From: an uncultured Erythrobacter sp.
Lineage (GTDB): Bacteria; Pseudomonadota; Alphaproteobacteria; Sphingomonadales; Sphingomonadaceae
NCBI GenBank assembly: GCA_947502305.1
Contig: CANMZA010000002.1
Location: 339,041 to 403,040 of the forward strand
DNA: 64,000 bases
Direction of reading: 5' to 3'
Positions 7,567-16,760 of this stretch are shown piece by piece. Numbering within the stretch: position 1 is the stretch's first letter; every line of letters starts with the position of its first letter. A program made the position numbers and the translations under genes. The notes under the pieces are model-generated. The model saw only the letters and a list, made by a program, of their open reading frames with translations. It did not search any database and was not told the DNA's origin.

Positions 7567-9762
7567 TCACCAAATACGCACGCGTTCCTCTGGCGGCAGA
7601 TACAGGGCGTCGCCTTCGCTCACATCAAACGCATCATACCACGCGTCCAAATGGCGCACGGCGTTGTTCAGGCGAAATTCGCCCGGTGGGTGGTTGGCGG
7701 TCATCACGCGGTTGCGCAGGCTCGCTTCGCGTTCCATCCCGCGCCAAATCTGGGCAAAGCCAAGGAAGAAGCGTTGATCGCCCGTCAGCCCATCAATCAC
7801 AGGAGCTTCTTCGCCGTTCAGCGAAAGCCGATATGCGCGGTAGGCCATTTGCAAGCCGACAACGTCGCCCAAAGTTTCGCCCATAGATTGCCCGCCGCGC
7901 AGGCAAACGGGGCCTTCGGGACTTTCAACGGGGCAATAGGCCTCGATAAAGCCTGCCATTTGATCGGTGAATTGGACGAATCCTTCGCGGTCTGCATCCT
8001 GCCACCAATTGCGCAATGTGCCGGTCGCATCAAATTGTGACCCTTGATCGTCATAACCATGGCCGATTTCATGCCCAATCACCGCGCCAATGCCGCCATA
8101 ATTGACCGCCGGATCTGCGGTGCCGCCAAAGAATGGTGGTTGCAGAATGGCGGCAGGGAAGACGATCCGATTGGTTAGAGGCGAATAATAGGCATTCACC
8201 GTTTGCGGGAACATGCCCCACTCGCTTGGATCAACATCAGTGCCTAGGCGTGAGCGCGAATCTTCATCATCCCAGCGAATAGTCGCCATCCGATTGCCCA
8301 GCGGATCATCCGCAGAAATGGCGAGGCCATCATAGGTTTTAAATTCGCTCGGATAGCCGATCATCGGGACAAAGCCGTTCAGCTTTGCCCGCGCCTCTGC
8401 AATCGTTTCTGGCGTCATCCATTCATTGTTGTCGAGCGCGGTGTTCATCGAACGGGTCAGATTGGCGACCAACTCATCCATCCGTGCCTTGCTTTCGGGC
8501 GGGAAATATTCGGCCACATACAATGCGCCAAGCTGTTCGCCGATTGACCCTTCGACGGCGCTAATGGCGCGCTTCCAACGGTCCTGCTGTTCTTCGCGGC
8601 CGCTGATTGTTTTGCCGTAAAAATCAAAGGTGACGGCGTCCAGATCGCTGGAAAGAACCGCCGCATTATTCGATAGGAACTGCACCGCCATATAGGCTTT
8701 GAGGGTCGCCAGCGGTGTTTCGGTCAGCAATTCCATCATCGCTGGCAAACCGCCGCCGATCATGTCGATTTGTTCCTGAGACAATCCCGCTTCTTCGATC
8801 TCTTCTGCCGTCGGAGGAAGCTGGCTGGCAAGGAAGCGCGGTTGACCGCCGAGCTGCGAGGAATCGAGCACCGCATTAATCGGGAAATCACCCGCCAGCG
8901 CGTTCAATTCTTCGGGGCTGAGTTCGTTATAGGTGAGCGTGGGGATGCGGAAAATCTGCCGCGCCCATTCCAGCTCCGCCACGCGGTGTTCAAATGCATA
9001 GACCGCCGCTGCGGCGCCCGCAGGATCGCCATAACCCGCCGCGCCCAGCATGGTGCTGAGATATTCGAGATAGGCAGCGCGGATTTCCAGGTTGCTTTCA
9101 GAATCGACGAGATAATAATCCCGGTCCGGCAAGCCCATCCCGTCAAACCCTATGCTGACGGCGTATTGAGTGGGGTTGCGGGCGTCGATGCTGACCCCGG
9201 CGCTGACGAGAGACGGAAAGCCGGGCGTACCAAACAACCGCGCCAGAGCGTCCAAATCTTCAGCGCCGTAAATTTGCGCAAGGTAAGGCTGTGCCGGGGC
9301 GAGGCCGCTGGCGTCGATAGCGTCAATGTCGAGATAGGCGTTATAAGCATCGACAATGCGCCGCGCCTGCGTACCCGGCGCCGGGTCCGACGCCACCAAT
9401 GTCTCGACCAGCGATTTGACATCTTGAACGGCCCCCTCGCGCAGCAAATCGAAAGCGCCGAAACGTTGGCGATCGGCGGGAATTTCGTTGGCTGCGATCC
9501 ATTTGCCATTCACATAAGCGTTGAAATCATCGCCGGGATTGACGCTGTCGTCGATCAGATCGGTGCCCACGCCCCATGTGCCGAAATCCATTGTCGGCGT
9601 GGCCGTTTCCAACTCCGCCTCCAAATCGTCATGCGCTTCGAGCAGATCAATAGTCTCACCCGGAATACCGGCAGAATTGGTGTGTTCATCGCCTGCAATC
9701 GCGGCGGTTGAAAGCGCCAATGCGGCGGTGCCCGCAAGCAGGATTTTTGTGGTGCGGATCAT
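7567..9762 (-). CDS. M13 family metallopeptidase (neprilysin/PepO-like), exported
   Basis: Zinc endopeptidase of family M13, 731 residues, the normal length for the bacterial group. An N-terminal signal peptide (hydrophobic LLAGTAALALSTAAIA) sends it out of the cytoplasm. The catalytic motif HEIGH is at 564-568, the second zinc site GETLGD has its Glu near 629 and Asp near 633, and the substrate-binding NAYYSP motif is present. The N-terminal domain begins near DDFNAYVNGKWIAANEIP, which is typical. Members cut small peptides in the periplasm or at the surface; the substrate here is unknown. The 162 bp upstream separate it from the exporter gene, so it probably has its own promoter. Confidence 0.95.
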   Translation of the reverse strand: MIRTTKILLAGTAALALSTAAIAGDEHTNSAGIPGETIDLLEAHDDLEAELETATPTMDFGTWGVGTDLIDDSVNPGDDFNAYVNGKWIAANEIPADRQRFGAFDLLREGAVQDVKSLVETLVASDPAPGTQARRIVDAYNAYLDIDAIDASGLAPAQPYLAQIYGAEDLDALARLFGTPGFPSLVSAGVSIDARNPTQYAVSIGFDGMGLPDRDYYLVDSESNLEIRAAYLEYLSTMLGAAGYGDPAGAAAAVYAFEHRVAELEWARQIFRIPTLTYNELSPEELNALAGDFPINAVLDSSQLGGQPRFLASQLPPTAEEIEEAGLSQEQIDMIGGGLPAMMELLTETPLATLKAYMAVQFLSNNAAVLSSDLDAVTFDFYGKTISGREEQQDRWKRAISAVEGSIGEQLGALYVAEYFPPESKARMDELVANLTRSMNTALDNNEWMTPETIAEARAKLNGFVPMIGYPSEFKTYDGLAISADDPLGNRMATIRWDDEDSRSRLGTDVDPSEWGMFPQTVNAYYSPLTNRIVFPAAILQPPFFGGTADPAVNYGGIGAVIGHEIGHGYDDQGSQFDATGTLRNWWQDADREGFVQFTDQMAGFIEAYCPVESPEGPVCLRGGQSMGETLGDVVGLQMAYRAYRLSLNGEEAPVIDGLTGDQRFFLGFAQIWRGMEREASLRNRVMTANHPPGEFRLNNAVRHLDAWYDAFDVSEGDALYLPPEERVRIW

Positions 9763-9924
9763 ATGCGTGTCCCCGTTGTTTGAAATTCTTGTGCCAATTT
9801 GGCTTAGCCGATCAGGCAGCGCAAGGTTGCCGCTTGTCGCTCTATGCTTGCGCTTGGTCGATTGGCGTGATTTTGCCGCGCGCGGTTACAAACGCAGCGG
9901 TACTCAAAATCACTGGTTTGAAAG

Positions 9925-11787
9925 CTACGCGGCTTCGCTCGCTGAGAATTGCAATGATGCAAGCCGTGCATACAGGCCGCCTGCTGCGCTGAGCTCGGCG
10001 TGAGTGCCTTGTTCTACAACCTCGCCGCCATCCAGAACGATAATCCGGTCCGCCGCGCGAACGGTGGCCAGCCGGTGCGCAATGACCAAAGTCGTGCGGT
10101 CTTTCATGAGAGCATCCAGCGCTTGCTGCACCAATTGCTCGCTCTCTGCATCCAAGGCGCTGGTCGCCTCATCCAGCAGCAAGATCGGCGCATCGCGCAG
10201 CAATGCCCGCGCAATCGCGACACGCTGTTGCTGACCGCCGGACAATTGCGCGCCGCCTTCGCCCAGATATGTATCGAGGCCTTGCGGCAATTCTCGCAGG
10301 AATTTTTCCGCATTGGCCGCGCGTGCCGCGTCCCAAATTTGCTCATCGCTCGCGTCCCAGCGGCCATAGCGTAAATTGTCGCGGGCATTCGCACTGAACA
10401 ACACGCCAACTTGCGGCACCAGCGCCATACGTGCGCGAAGTTCAGCCGGATCAGCCTTCGTCAGCGGCACGCCGTCCAACCGGATCGTGCCCACTTGCGG
10501 ATCATAAAACCGTTCGACCAATTGGAACAAAGTCGATTTGCCCGCGCCCGATGGACCAACAATCGCAACCGTCTCGCCCGGTTCAATCTCTAGGCTGAAA
10601 TCTTTGAGCGCCGGCGTTTCGGGCCGCGCTGGATAGCGGAAGGTAACATTGCGGAAAGACAGGCTGCCGCGCGGCGGGCTTGGCAGGCTTTCAGGGCGAT
10701 CAGGCGCGGCGATAATCGGTTTCGCCTCTAACAATTCTGCCAAACGGCTGGCCGCACCGGCCCCGCGCAGCAAGTCGCCATAAACCTCCGTCAGCGAACC
10801 CATCGCGCCCGCAACCAAGCCGCCAGTCAGGACAAAAGCGGCAATCGTTCCGCCGCTAATCACACCCTCTGACACCGCCAGCGCCCCGCGCCACATGGCC
10901 ATTGTAATCCCGCCAAAGATCAAAACGATCACAATCGAGGTCATCGCAGAGCGCAAAATGATGCGTTTGCGCGCGGTTTGGAAAGTGCGCTCCACCACAT
11001 CACCGAACCGCCCGGCCTCGCGGGTTTCTTGACCAAAGCTCTGCACGATCTTCATCGCGGAAAGGACTTCGCTGACATAGGCGCCGACATCCGCCACGCG
11101 GTCTTGGCTGTCGCGCGAAATTGCGCGGATCTTTCGCCCGAAAAACACTATCGGCGCAATCACCATCGGTATCCCGATCAGCAGACCCAAAGTCAGCGTT
11201 GGCGCGAGATATAAGAGCAAGGCAATGCCGCCAATACCCGTTAAAGTGTTGCGCAAGGCCACCGATACAGTCGTCCCCACCACCGTTTCAATGATCGCCG
11301 TATCCGACGTCATCCGGCTGCTGATTTCCTTGGGGCTGTTTTCTTCATAGAAACTGGGCGACATCCGCAGCAGATTTTGCTGCACGCTCAGCCGAATATC
11401 GGCGACCACCCGTTCGCCGATCCAGCTGACAAAATAGAACCGCGCCGCCGTGCCAAAGCCCAAAATGACGACGATCATCAACAGATATTGAAACGCCTGC
11501 CCGATTTCTGCCGGGCCAGCCAAGCCGCCAAATGCCTCATCAATAATGACCTTAAACCGCCAAGGAATCGCCAAAGTCGCCGCAGCCGTGATCACCAGCG
11601 AAAGCAAAGCAAGACAGATTTGCGATGGGTATTTACCCGCCGCGCGGTACACCATGCGCAATGGCGCGAGCGAGCGCGGCTTTTTCACCGGCTCAGCGGT
11701 TTCGCTCGTCTCGATTTCTTGCAATCCGGCGGTATCGCTGCCGATATCGTCCGCCGTTTCGTCAATTTCAGTGGTTTGCCCGTCCAT
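9925..11787 (-). CDS. ABC exporter, fused permease-ATPase (ABCB/MsbA-like)
   Basis: A 620-residue half-transporter with an N-terminal six-helix membrane domain (about residues 50-340) and a C-terminal ATPase. The ATPase motifs are Walker A GPSGAGKST at 411-419, signature LSGGQQQR at 515-522, Walker B ILLLDE at 535-540 and the switch His near 571. Such proteins work as homodimers in the inner membrane and export lipids, peptides or drugs; this type is often annotated as a lipid A exporter-like or multidrug ABC transporter. The first about 40 residues are acidic and polar, an extension before the first helix. It is divergent from phaZ with a 198-bp gap. The substrate cannot be deduced. Confidence 0.93.
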   Translation of the reverse strand: MDGQTTEIDETADDIGSDTAGLQEIETSETAEPVKKPRSLAPLRMVYRAAGKYPSQICLALLSLVITAAATLAIPWRFKVIIDEAFGGLAGPAEIGQAFQYLLMIVVILGFGTAARFYFVSWIGERVVADIRLSVQQNLLRMSPSFYEENSPKEISSRMTSDTAIIETVVGTTVSVALRNTLTGIGGIALLLYLAPTLTLGLLIGIPMVIAPIVFFGRKIRAISRDSQDRVADVGAYVSEVLSAMKIVQSFGQETREAGRFGDVVERTFQTARKRIILRSAMTSIVIVLIFGGITMAMWRGALAVSEGVISGGTIAAFVLTGGLVAGAMGSLTEVYGDLLRGAGAASRLAELLEAKPIIAAPDRPESLPSPPRGSLSFRNVTFRYPARPETPALKDFSLEIEPGETVAIVGPSGAGKSTLFQLVERFYDPQVGTIRLDGVPLTKADPAELRARMALVPQVGVLFSANARDNLRYGRWDASDEQIWDAARAANAEKFLRELPQGLDTYLGEGGAQLSGGQQQRVAIARALLRDAPILLLDEATSALDAESEQLVQQALDALMKDRTTLVIAHRLATVRAADRIIVLDGGEVVEQGTHAELSAAGGLYARLASLQFSASEAA

Positions 11788-11882
11788 ATAGGCCTTTACC
11801 TAGCTACGGTGCGCAGAAATTTCACGTGCAAAAAGCACATTGATTTGCCCCGCTGCGGGACTGGCGCGGTAGAGGTGCAAAA

Positions 11883-11899
11883 ATTGTGCATTGCACAAT
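11883..11899. promoter_or_regulatory. perfect 17-bp palindrome ATTGTGCATTGCACAAT, candidate PhaR operator
   Basis: The sequence ATTGTGCA-T-TGCACAAT is a perfect 8-bp inverted repeat around one base. It lies 86 bp before the phaZ start in the divergent region with the ABC exporter. The core TGCATTGCA fits the TGC-rich sites known for PhaR, the PHB-responsive repressor of alphaproteobacteria. A second, looser repeat, GTGC-AAAAA-GCAC, lies at 11826-11838. Assignment to PhaR is inference; no phaR gene is in the window. Confidence 0.5.
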
Positions 11900-11985
11900 G
11901 GGCCGCGAAGGCCCATTTAAAGCCTCAAGGGATCAGAGAAAAATCAGTGCGCGAGGGGTCTCGCACCAAAACGGATGGGCCGCAG

Positions 11986-13233
11986 ATGCTTTACCACGCT
12001 TATGAAATACAGCGCAGCTGGATGAACAGTGTCAGTTCAATCGCGTCGATCAGCGCGTCGATCATGACCAATCCGGCCAATCCGTTTGGCAAAATGGGTA
12101 TGATGCCCATCGCCGCCAATGCGCTCGACGTGTTTGCGCATGCGACCGCGAGTTACGGCAAGCCCGCGTTTGGGATCACAGAGATTGAAAGCAATGGCAC
12201 GCTCTATCCCGTGATTGAGGCAACGGTGATGAACCGGCCATTCGGCGATCTCAAACGCTTCCGCCTCGACGGCGTTGATAATGCCGATCACGAACCGCGC
12301 CCCAAAATGTTGATCGTCGCCCCGATGAGCGGCCATTATGCCACTCTGCTGCGCGGCACGGTGGAGCGGATGCTGGTCAGCCACGAAGTTTACATCACCG
12401 ATTGGGCGGACGCCTCAACCGTGCCGGTGCACGAAGGGCTGTTCGACCTCGACACTTACATCGATTATCTGATCGAATTTCTCGAATATATCGAAGGCGT
12501 TATTCCCGGACAGCGTCCACATATGCTGGCTGTGTGCCAGCCGTCGGTTCCCGCCTTTGCGGCGACGGCTTTGCTGAATCAGCGCAAATCCTCCGCCGCT
12601 CCGGCGACTTTGACCATGATGGGCGGACCGATTGATACGCGCGAAAGCCCGACATCGGTCAATGACCACGCGATGAAACGGCCAATTGAATGGTTCCGCC
12701 AATCCGTCATCACCAAAGTGCCGATGAATTACCGAGGCGCAGGCCGCAGCGTCTATCCCGGATTTATGCAGCTTTCGGCGTTTATGAGCATGAACCTGCA
12801 AAGCCACATGATGAGCCATTATGAGATGTTCAAACATCTAACCGCAGGCGATGATGCCAGCGCGCAGGCAACCAAGGATTTCTACGACGAATACCGCGCC
12901 GTTTGCGATATGACCGCGGAATTTTACCTGCAAACGGTCGAGGAAGTGTTCCAGAAACACTCCATCCCCAATGGCACATTTGAGCACAAAGGCGAGATCG
13001 TCGATCTCACGCAAATCACCGACACCGCACTGCTCGCGGTCGAAGGCGAACGCGACGATATTTCCGGGCTGGGCCAGACGAAGGCGGCGCTGAAACTCGC
13101 CACAGGATTGAAAGCGGACAAGAAGCGCTACTACATGGCCGAAGGGGCCGGGCATTACGGCATCTTCAACGGCTCACGCTGGCGGGATAAGGTTGCGCCT
13201 GTGGTTGAGGAATTTGTGGCCGCGCATAGCTGA
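11986..13233 (+). CDS. phaZ: intracellular polyhydroxyalkanoate depolymerase
   Basis: A 415-residue alpha/beta-hydrolase that breaks down stored polyhydroxybutyrate granules. It carries the cysteine version of the lipase box typical of intracellular depolymerases, AVCQPS, with nucleophile Cys184, and a C-terminal catalytic-His region GAGHYGIFNG. The open frame begins at 11377 inside the opposite ABC gene, but the family N-terminus MLYHAYEIQRSW marks the ATG at 11986 as the real start. The gene stands alone. A TGCA-rich palindrome just upstream suggests control by PHB level. It pairs functionally with phaB at 40915 in the same window. Confidence 0.93.
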   Translation: MLYHAYEIQRSWMNSVSSIASISASIMTNPANPFGKMGMMPIAANALDVFAHATASYGKPAFGITEIESNGTLYPVIEATVMNRPFGDLKRFRLDGVDNADHEPRPKMLIVAPMSGHYATLLRGTVERMLVSHEVYITDWADASTVPVHEGLFDLDTYIDYLIEFLEYIEGVIPGQRPHMLAVCQPSVPAFAATALLNQRKSSAAPATLTMMGGPIDTRESPTSVNDHAMKRPIEWFRQSVITKVPMNYRGAGRSVYPGFMQLSAFMSMNLQSHMMSHYEMFKHLTAGDDASAQATKDFYDEYRAVCDMTAEFYLQTVEEVFQKHSIPNGTFEHKGEIVDLTQITDTALLAVEGERDDISGLGQTKAALKLATGLKADKKRYYMAEGAGHYGIFNGSRWRDKVAPVVEEFVAAHS

Positions 13234-13283
13234 TTTGGGACCCCATTGCGGCGCTCAGCCGGACTCTGTATTTCCGTGGTGCG

Positions 13284-14081
13284 ATGATTGGAACTGCAAC
13301 TCAAACTGCGCAATTCAAGAAGCACGGCCTCATCAAGGTAGAGGGCTTAATAGAGCGCGCCGATGCACTTCGTGCACAGACCGTGATTTACTCTTTAGCC
13401 AGACAGCAGGGACTGAAAAAAAATGGTCACTGGATCAAATCAGCCAGTCGATTCGGACTACCAAAACCATTTCGAAATGCACTTGGCTCGCTCGGAAGGT
13501 CAGCAAACTTTCCCGACCTAATCAACGAAGACGTACGTTCGCTCGCTGCGACATTAGTGGGCGGACCGATTGTTTCCATGCCTCCGGGGCAGCAAATATT
13601 ATTCACATTGCCGGGCGAGCAAAGCTGGGCTGTTCCGCACGATGTGTGGCATCTTGATTTGCCCCGTTGCGGGGAGCAGAAGTCACCTGGACTTCAGGTT
13701 TTTACCTTTATCGAGGATGTCGAACCATCAGGCGGCGCAACACTTGTTGTCGGTGGATCCCATCGATTGCTCAATGATTGCGGAAGATTGCCATCGAAGA
13801 AGGTCAAGCAACTGCTTTCAAGGGAGCAATATTTCAAGACGCTATTCGATCCCAGTCGGCCTGCAACAGGAACGTTGGACGAACTTACGGGATCCGTTGC
13901 CGACATCGAATTGAAAGTCATTGAGCTGTGCGGCAAAGTCGGCGACGTCTATCTAATGGACCTGCGCGTGCTCCACACACCAGCCCCTAACGCTGCCAAC
14001 AATGCGCGGATGATGCTGACCTGCCGACTGCCAAGACCTGATGTTCTGGAAGAATTCGCCCAGCCTAAGAAAGCGTCTTAA
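13284..14081 (+). CDS. phytanoyl-CoA dioxygenase (PhyH) family protein
   Basis: A 265-residue putative Fe(II)/2-oxoglutarate-dependent oxygenase. The iron-binding HxD is visible as His123-Leu-Asp125 in the segment VWHLDLP, the distal His at about 231 in VLHTPAPN, and a 2-oxoglutarate-binding Arg at about 242. The substrate is unknown; relatives hydroxylate lipids, small metabolites or antibiotics. Compared with its neighbours it uses more A/T-ending codons (for example runs of AAA, ATT and ACA) and has a weak ribosome binding site, which could mark a horizontally acquired gene. The stop overlaps that of the opposite-strand DUF4126 gene by four bases. It follows phaZ by 50 bp, but a link between them is doubtful. 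Confidence 0.82.
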   Translation: MIGTATQTAQFKKHGLIKVEGLIERADALRAQTVIYSLARQQGLKKNGHWIKSASRFGLPKPFRNALGSLGRSANFPDLINEDVRSLAATLVGGPIVSMPPGQQILFTLPGEQSWAVPHDVWHLDLPRCGEQKSPGLQVFTFIEDVEPSGGATLVVGGSHRLLNDCGRLPSKKVKQLLSREQYFKTLFDPSRPATGTLDELTGSVADIELKVIELCGKVGDVYLMDLRVLHTPAPNAANNARMMLTCRLPRPDVLEEFAQPKKAS

Positions 14082-14677
14082 TCAACAACCTTCCGCGTCC
14101 TAAAAAACACCCGCCGAACAATCCTCTGCGCCATCCAGAGCAAGCCAACTGCGAGTGCCAACAACACCCCTGCAACGGCAGCCGCAACGGTGGGATATTC
14201 ATACGCCACATACAGCAGCCCCACGGTGGCCACATCCTCCGCGCTGGAGGTCACCAGATTGCTCACCGGTTCGGGCGAAGTGTTCACCACCGCCCGCGCA
14301 GAGGCTTTGCCGCCATGCGCGAGAAAGCTTGCCCCGCCGCCTAAGATAAACGCAACCACCTGTGTCGCTGGGTCCGACGGATCGACAATTGCCAGCGCCA
14401 GCAGCGCTCCGCCAACTGGGCGGATCAGCGTGTGAACCGTGTCCCATGCGCTATCGAGCCACATGACCTTATCGGCAAAGAACTCGGCAATGGCCGCAAT
14501 CGCTGCGATCCCCATCACCCACGGGTTTTCAAGCACCCCGAGGCTGGCGAGATGTTCTGGGATAGGGATGACATCAAACCGCATCGCAAGGCCCGTTGCA
14601 AAAACGCACAAATACAGCCGCCAACCCGCCAACAGGCTGACGCTGCCCGCGATGCCAATGATTTCCATAATGCCCAT
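14078..14677 (-). CDS. DUF4126 domain membrane protein
   Basis: A 199-residue membrane protein matching DUF4126, with N-terminal glycine/serine-rich helix IIGIAGSVSLLAGWRLYLCVFATGL, a central AEFFADKVMWLDSAWDTVHTLIRPVGG motif, the glycine-rich GGGASFLAHGGKA loop, and a C-terminal helix followed by basic residues. Function is unknown. About five hydrophobic segments are seen. It has its own promoter region (14678-14799), bounded upstream by a strong two-way terminator. Nothing in the context hints at a partner. Confidence 0.82.
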   Translation of the reverse strand: MGIMEIIGIAGSVSLLAGWRLYLCVFATGLAMRFDVIPIPEHLASLGVLENPWVMGIAAIAAIAEFFADKVMWLDSAWDTVHTLIRPVGGALLALAIVDPSDPATQVVAFILGGGASFLAHGGKASARAVVNTSPEPVSNLVTSSAEDVATVGLLYVAYEYPTVAAAVAGVLLALAVGLLWMAQRIVRRVFFRTRKVVD

Positions 14678-14799
14678 TTGTTCGTTTTAGCCTCAAACGC
14701 CGGCAGATGCATCCGCATCTTTGGCTTTCCTCGCATGAGCTCGGGCGCGCAGTCGCGCTTGCTAGGCTTTGCGGTCTCGAACTCGCGCTATCGGCAAAG

Positions 14800-14838
14800 A
14801 AAAAGGCGGCGCAGGATTGCTCCCACGCCGCCTTTTTT
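14800..14838. terminator. bidirectional intrinsic terminator
   Basis: AAAAAGGCGGCG (14800-14811) and CGCCGCCTTTTT (14826-14837) form a 12-bp stem with a 14-base loop. The A-run on one side and T-run on the other let it work on both strands. For the minus strand it ends the maoC-thiolase transcript before the DUF4126 gene. Confidence 0.88.
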
Positions 14839-14928
14839 AAAACCTATCGGCAGTCGGCCGGTCAGGCCGCCCCACGGAGGTGGCGCAAAGCGCCTACCGT
14901 GAGTGCGAACAAACCCGCGAACAACCCA

Positions 14929-16110
14929 TCAAAAGACTTCGAACAAGCCAGCTGCTCCCATCCCGCCGCCGACGCACATGGTCACGACGACATATTTCGC
15001 GCCGCGGCGTTTGCCTTCGATCAGAGCGTGGCCGGTGCAGCGTGCGCCGGTCATGCCGTATGGGTGACCGATGGAAATCGAGCCGCCATTGACGTTGAGA
15101 ATATCGTTATCAATCCCCAATTTGTCGCGGCAATACAGGACCTGCACAGCGAACGCTTCGTTGAGTTCCCACAGGCCGATATCGTCCATTTTCAGGCCGG
15201 TTTGCTTGAGCAATTTCGGGATCGCGAAAACGGGACCAATGCCCATTTCATCAGGCTCTGTGCCCGCAACCGCCATGCCGACATAACGGCCCAGTGGCTG
15301 GAGACCCTTTTGCTCAGCGAGCTTAGCTTCCATCAAAACGCTAGCCGATGAACCATCGGACAATTGCGACGCGTTACCCGCAGTGATGCAATTGCCTGGG
15401 CCCATCACAGGCTGAAGCCCTTGCAGACCTTCGAGCGTGGTGGTCGGGCGATTGCCTTCGTCTTTGCTAAATGTGTGCTCGACTTCGCTGACTTCGCCGG
15501 TGGCCTTGTCTTTCACCATCATGGTGGTGGTGACGGGCACGATTTCCGCGTCAAAGTGGCCCGCTTCTTGACCAGCGGCTGTGCGCATTTGCGATTGCAG
15601 AGCGTATTCGTCCTGCGCCTCGCGGCTGATATCGTAACGCTTCGCAACGGTTTCTGCCGTTTGAAGCATCGGCATGTACACATTGCCGTGCATGGCGAGG
15701 AGCGATTTATCCATCGCAACGCGCATTTCAGGGGTCTGGACCATTGAGATCGAATCCTGACCGCCGCCGACGACAACATCCATATTATCGACGATGATTT
15801 GCTTTGCTGCGGTGGCGATGCCCATCAGGCCGCTTGAACATTGACGATCAATCGTTTGCGCTGCGACCGTTACCGGCGCGCCGCCGCGCAAGGCGACTTG
15901 GCGGGCGATATTTCCGGCCTGCGTGCCTTGTGTAAGGACCGCGCCCCAAACCACATCGTCGACTTCGCCGCCTTCGATACCGGCCCGCTCAACAGCGGCT
16001 TTGTAAGAGAATGAACCAAGTGTAGCGCCGGGAGTGGCGTTAAAGCCGCCTTTATAAGCGCGCCCAATCGGCGTGCGGGCGGTGGAGACGATGACTGCAT
16101 CGCGTGACAT
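14929..16110 (-). CDS. acetyl-CoA C-acyltransferase (thiolase)
   Basis: A 393-residue thiolase with all catalytic groups: Cys91 in [10 protein letters not shown], His349 in [15 protein letters not shown], and Cys379 in MCVGGGMG. The length and DRQCSSG form fit the degradative/trifunctional-type acyl-CoA thiolases rather than the biosynthetic PhaA, though PhaA-like activity cannot be excluded. It is transcribed after the MaoC-like hydratase gene at 16191-16640, so the two likely act on the same medium-chain CoA-ester. A strong terminator follows about 90 bp downstream. A hairpin without a T-run separates it from the hydratase gene. Confidence 0.94.
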   Translation of the reverse strand: MSRDAVIVSTARTPIGRAYKGGFNATPGATLGSFSYKAAVERAGIEGGEVDDVVWGAVLTQGTQAGNIARQVALRGGAPVTVAAQTIDRQCSSGLMGIATAAKQIIVDNMDVVVGGGQDSISMVQTPEMRVAMDKSLLAMHGNVYMPMLQTAETVAKRYDISREAQDEYALQSQMRTAAGQEAGHFDAEIVPVTTTMMVKDKATGEVSEVEHTFSKDEGNRPTTTLEGLQGLQPVMGPGNCITAGNASQLSDGSSASVLMEAKLAEQKGLQPLGRYVGMAVAGTEPDEMGIGPVFAIPKLLKQTGLKMDDIGLWELNEAFAVQVLYCRDKLGIDNDILNVNGGSISIGHPYGMTGARCTGHALIEGKRRGAKYVVVTMCVGGGMGAAGLFEVF

Positions 16111-16138
16111 AGAAAAATCCTTTCAAGGGGTATCGATG

Positions 16139-16160
16139 CCGCCCCGCATGCGCAGGGCGG
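16139..16160. other. intercistronic hairpin between hydratase and thiolase genes
   Basis: CCGCCC (16139-16144) and GGGCGG (16155-16160) form a 6-bp GC stem around a loop containing GCATGC. There is no T-run. It may be an mRNA processing or stability element in the two-gene operon, or chance. Confidence 0.35.
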
Positions 16161-16190
16161 ATTAATTGAACTGTGCGGCCTACGGGCGGC

Positions 16191-16640
16191 TTATACGAAG
16201 TAAAGCGTGATCCACTCACAGATGAGTGCAGGCGTTTCTTCGCCTTCAATCTCCATCGTAACTTCGCATGTTTGTTGCCATTGACCGGGGCGTTTTTCGG
16301 TCATTTCGGTCAGTTTCCAATGGCCGCGAATACGCTTGCCAGCGCGCACTGGCGCGAGGAAACGGCATTTGTTGCCGCCATAATTGACGCCCATCTTCAC
16401 ACCGTCCAATTTCGGCGTGTCGCTGTTGGCGCCCAGATATGGCATCATTGAAAGCGTCATAAAGCCATGCGCGATGGTGCCGCCAAACGGGGTCATCTTG
16501 GCTTTTTCTTCGTCGATGTGAATGAATTGGTGATCACCGGTCGCATCCGCGAACATGTTGATCTTTTCTTGGCTCATTTCGACCCATTCGCTGGTGCCAA
16601 TATTTTCGCCAACTTTTGCGGCCAGATCCTGCGGTGTCAT
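16191..16640 (-). CDS. MaoC family (R)-specific enoyl-CoA hydratase
   Basis: A 149-residue single hot-dog protein of the NodN/MaoC/PhaJ group, which hydrates trans-2-enoyl-CoA to (R)-3-hydroxyacyl-CoA. The hydratase-2 motif is complete: FADATGDHQFIHID with catalytic Asp36 and His41, followed by IAHGFMTLSMM. It is the first gene of an operon with a thiolase. An (R)-hydratase next to a thiolase in a PHB-producing cell could connect fatty acid oxidation to PHA monomers, but this is inference. A 120-bp gap upstream separates it from the XrtA-associated ligase gene and probably holds its promoter. Confidence 0.9.
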   Translation of the reverse strand: MTPQDLAAKVGENIGTSEWVEMSQEKINMFADATGDHQFIHIDEEKAKMTPFGGTIAHGFMTLSMMPYLGANSDTPKLDGVKMGVNYGGNKCRFLAPVRAGKRIRGHWKLTEMTEKRPGQWQQTCEVTMEIEGEETPALICEWITLYFV

Positions 16641-16760
16641 AGGGCAATTCCTCTCATGCTTACGCCCGCCAAATCCTCCCGGAATGCCGGGCGCGGGCGC
16701 TTCGATTAAGAGGCGATATGGCGCATCAAAGACGCCAGTGCAACGGGTGCAACCCTGCCG

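Noticed and set aside
9777-9830. Sigma-54-like sequence TGGCAC-N5-TTTCA upstream of the M13 gene
   Set aside because: The essential GC of the -12 element is missing, so it is probably not a sigma-54 promoter.
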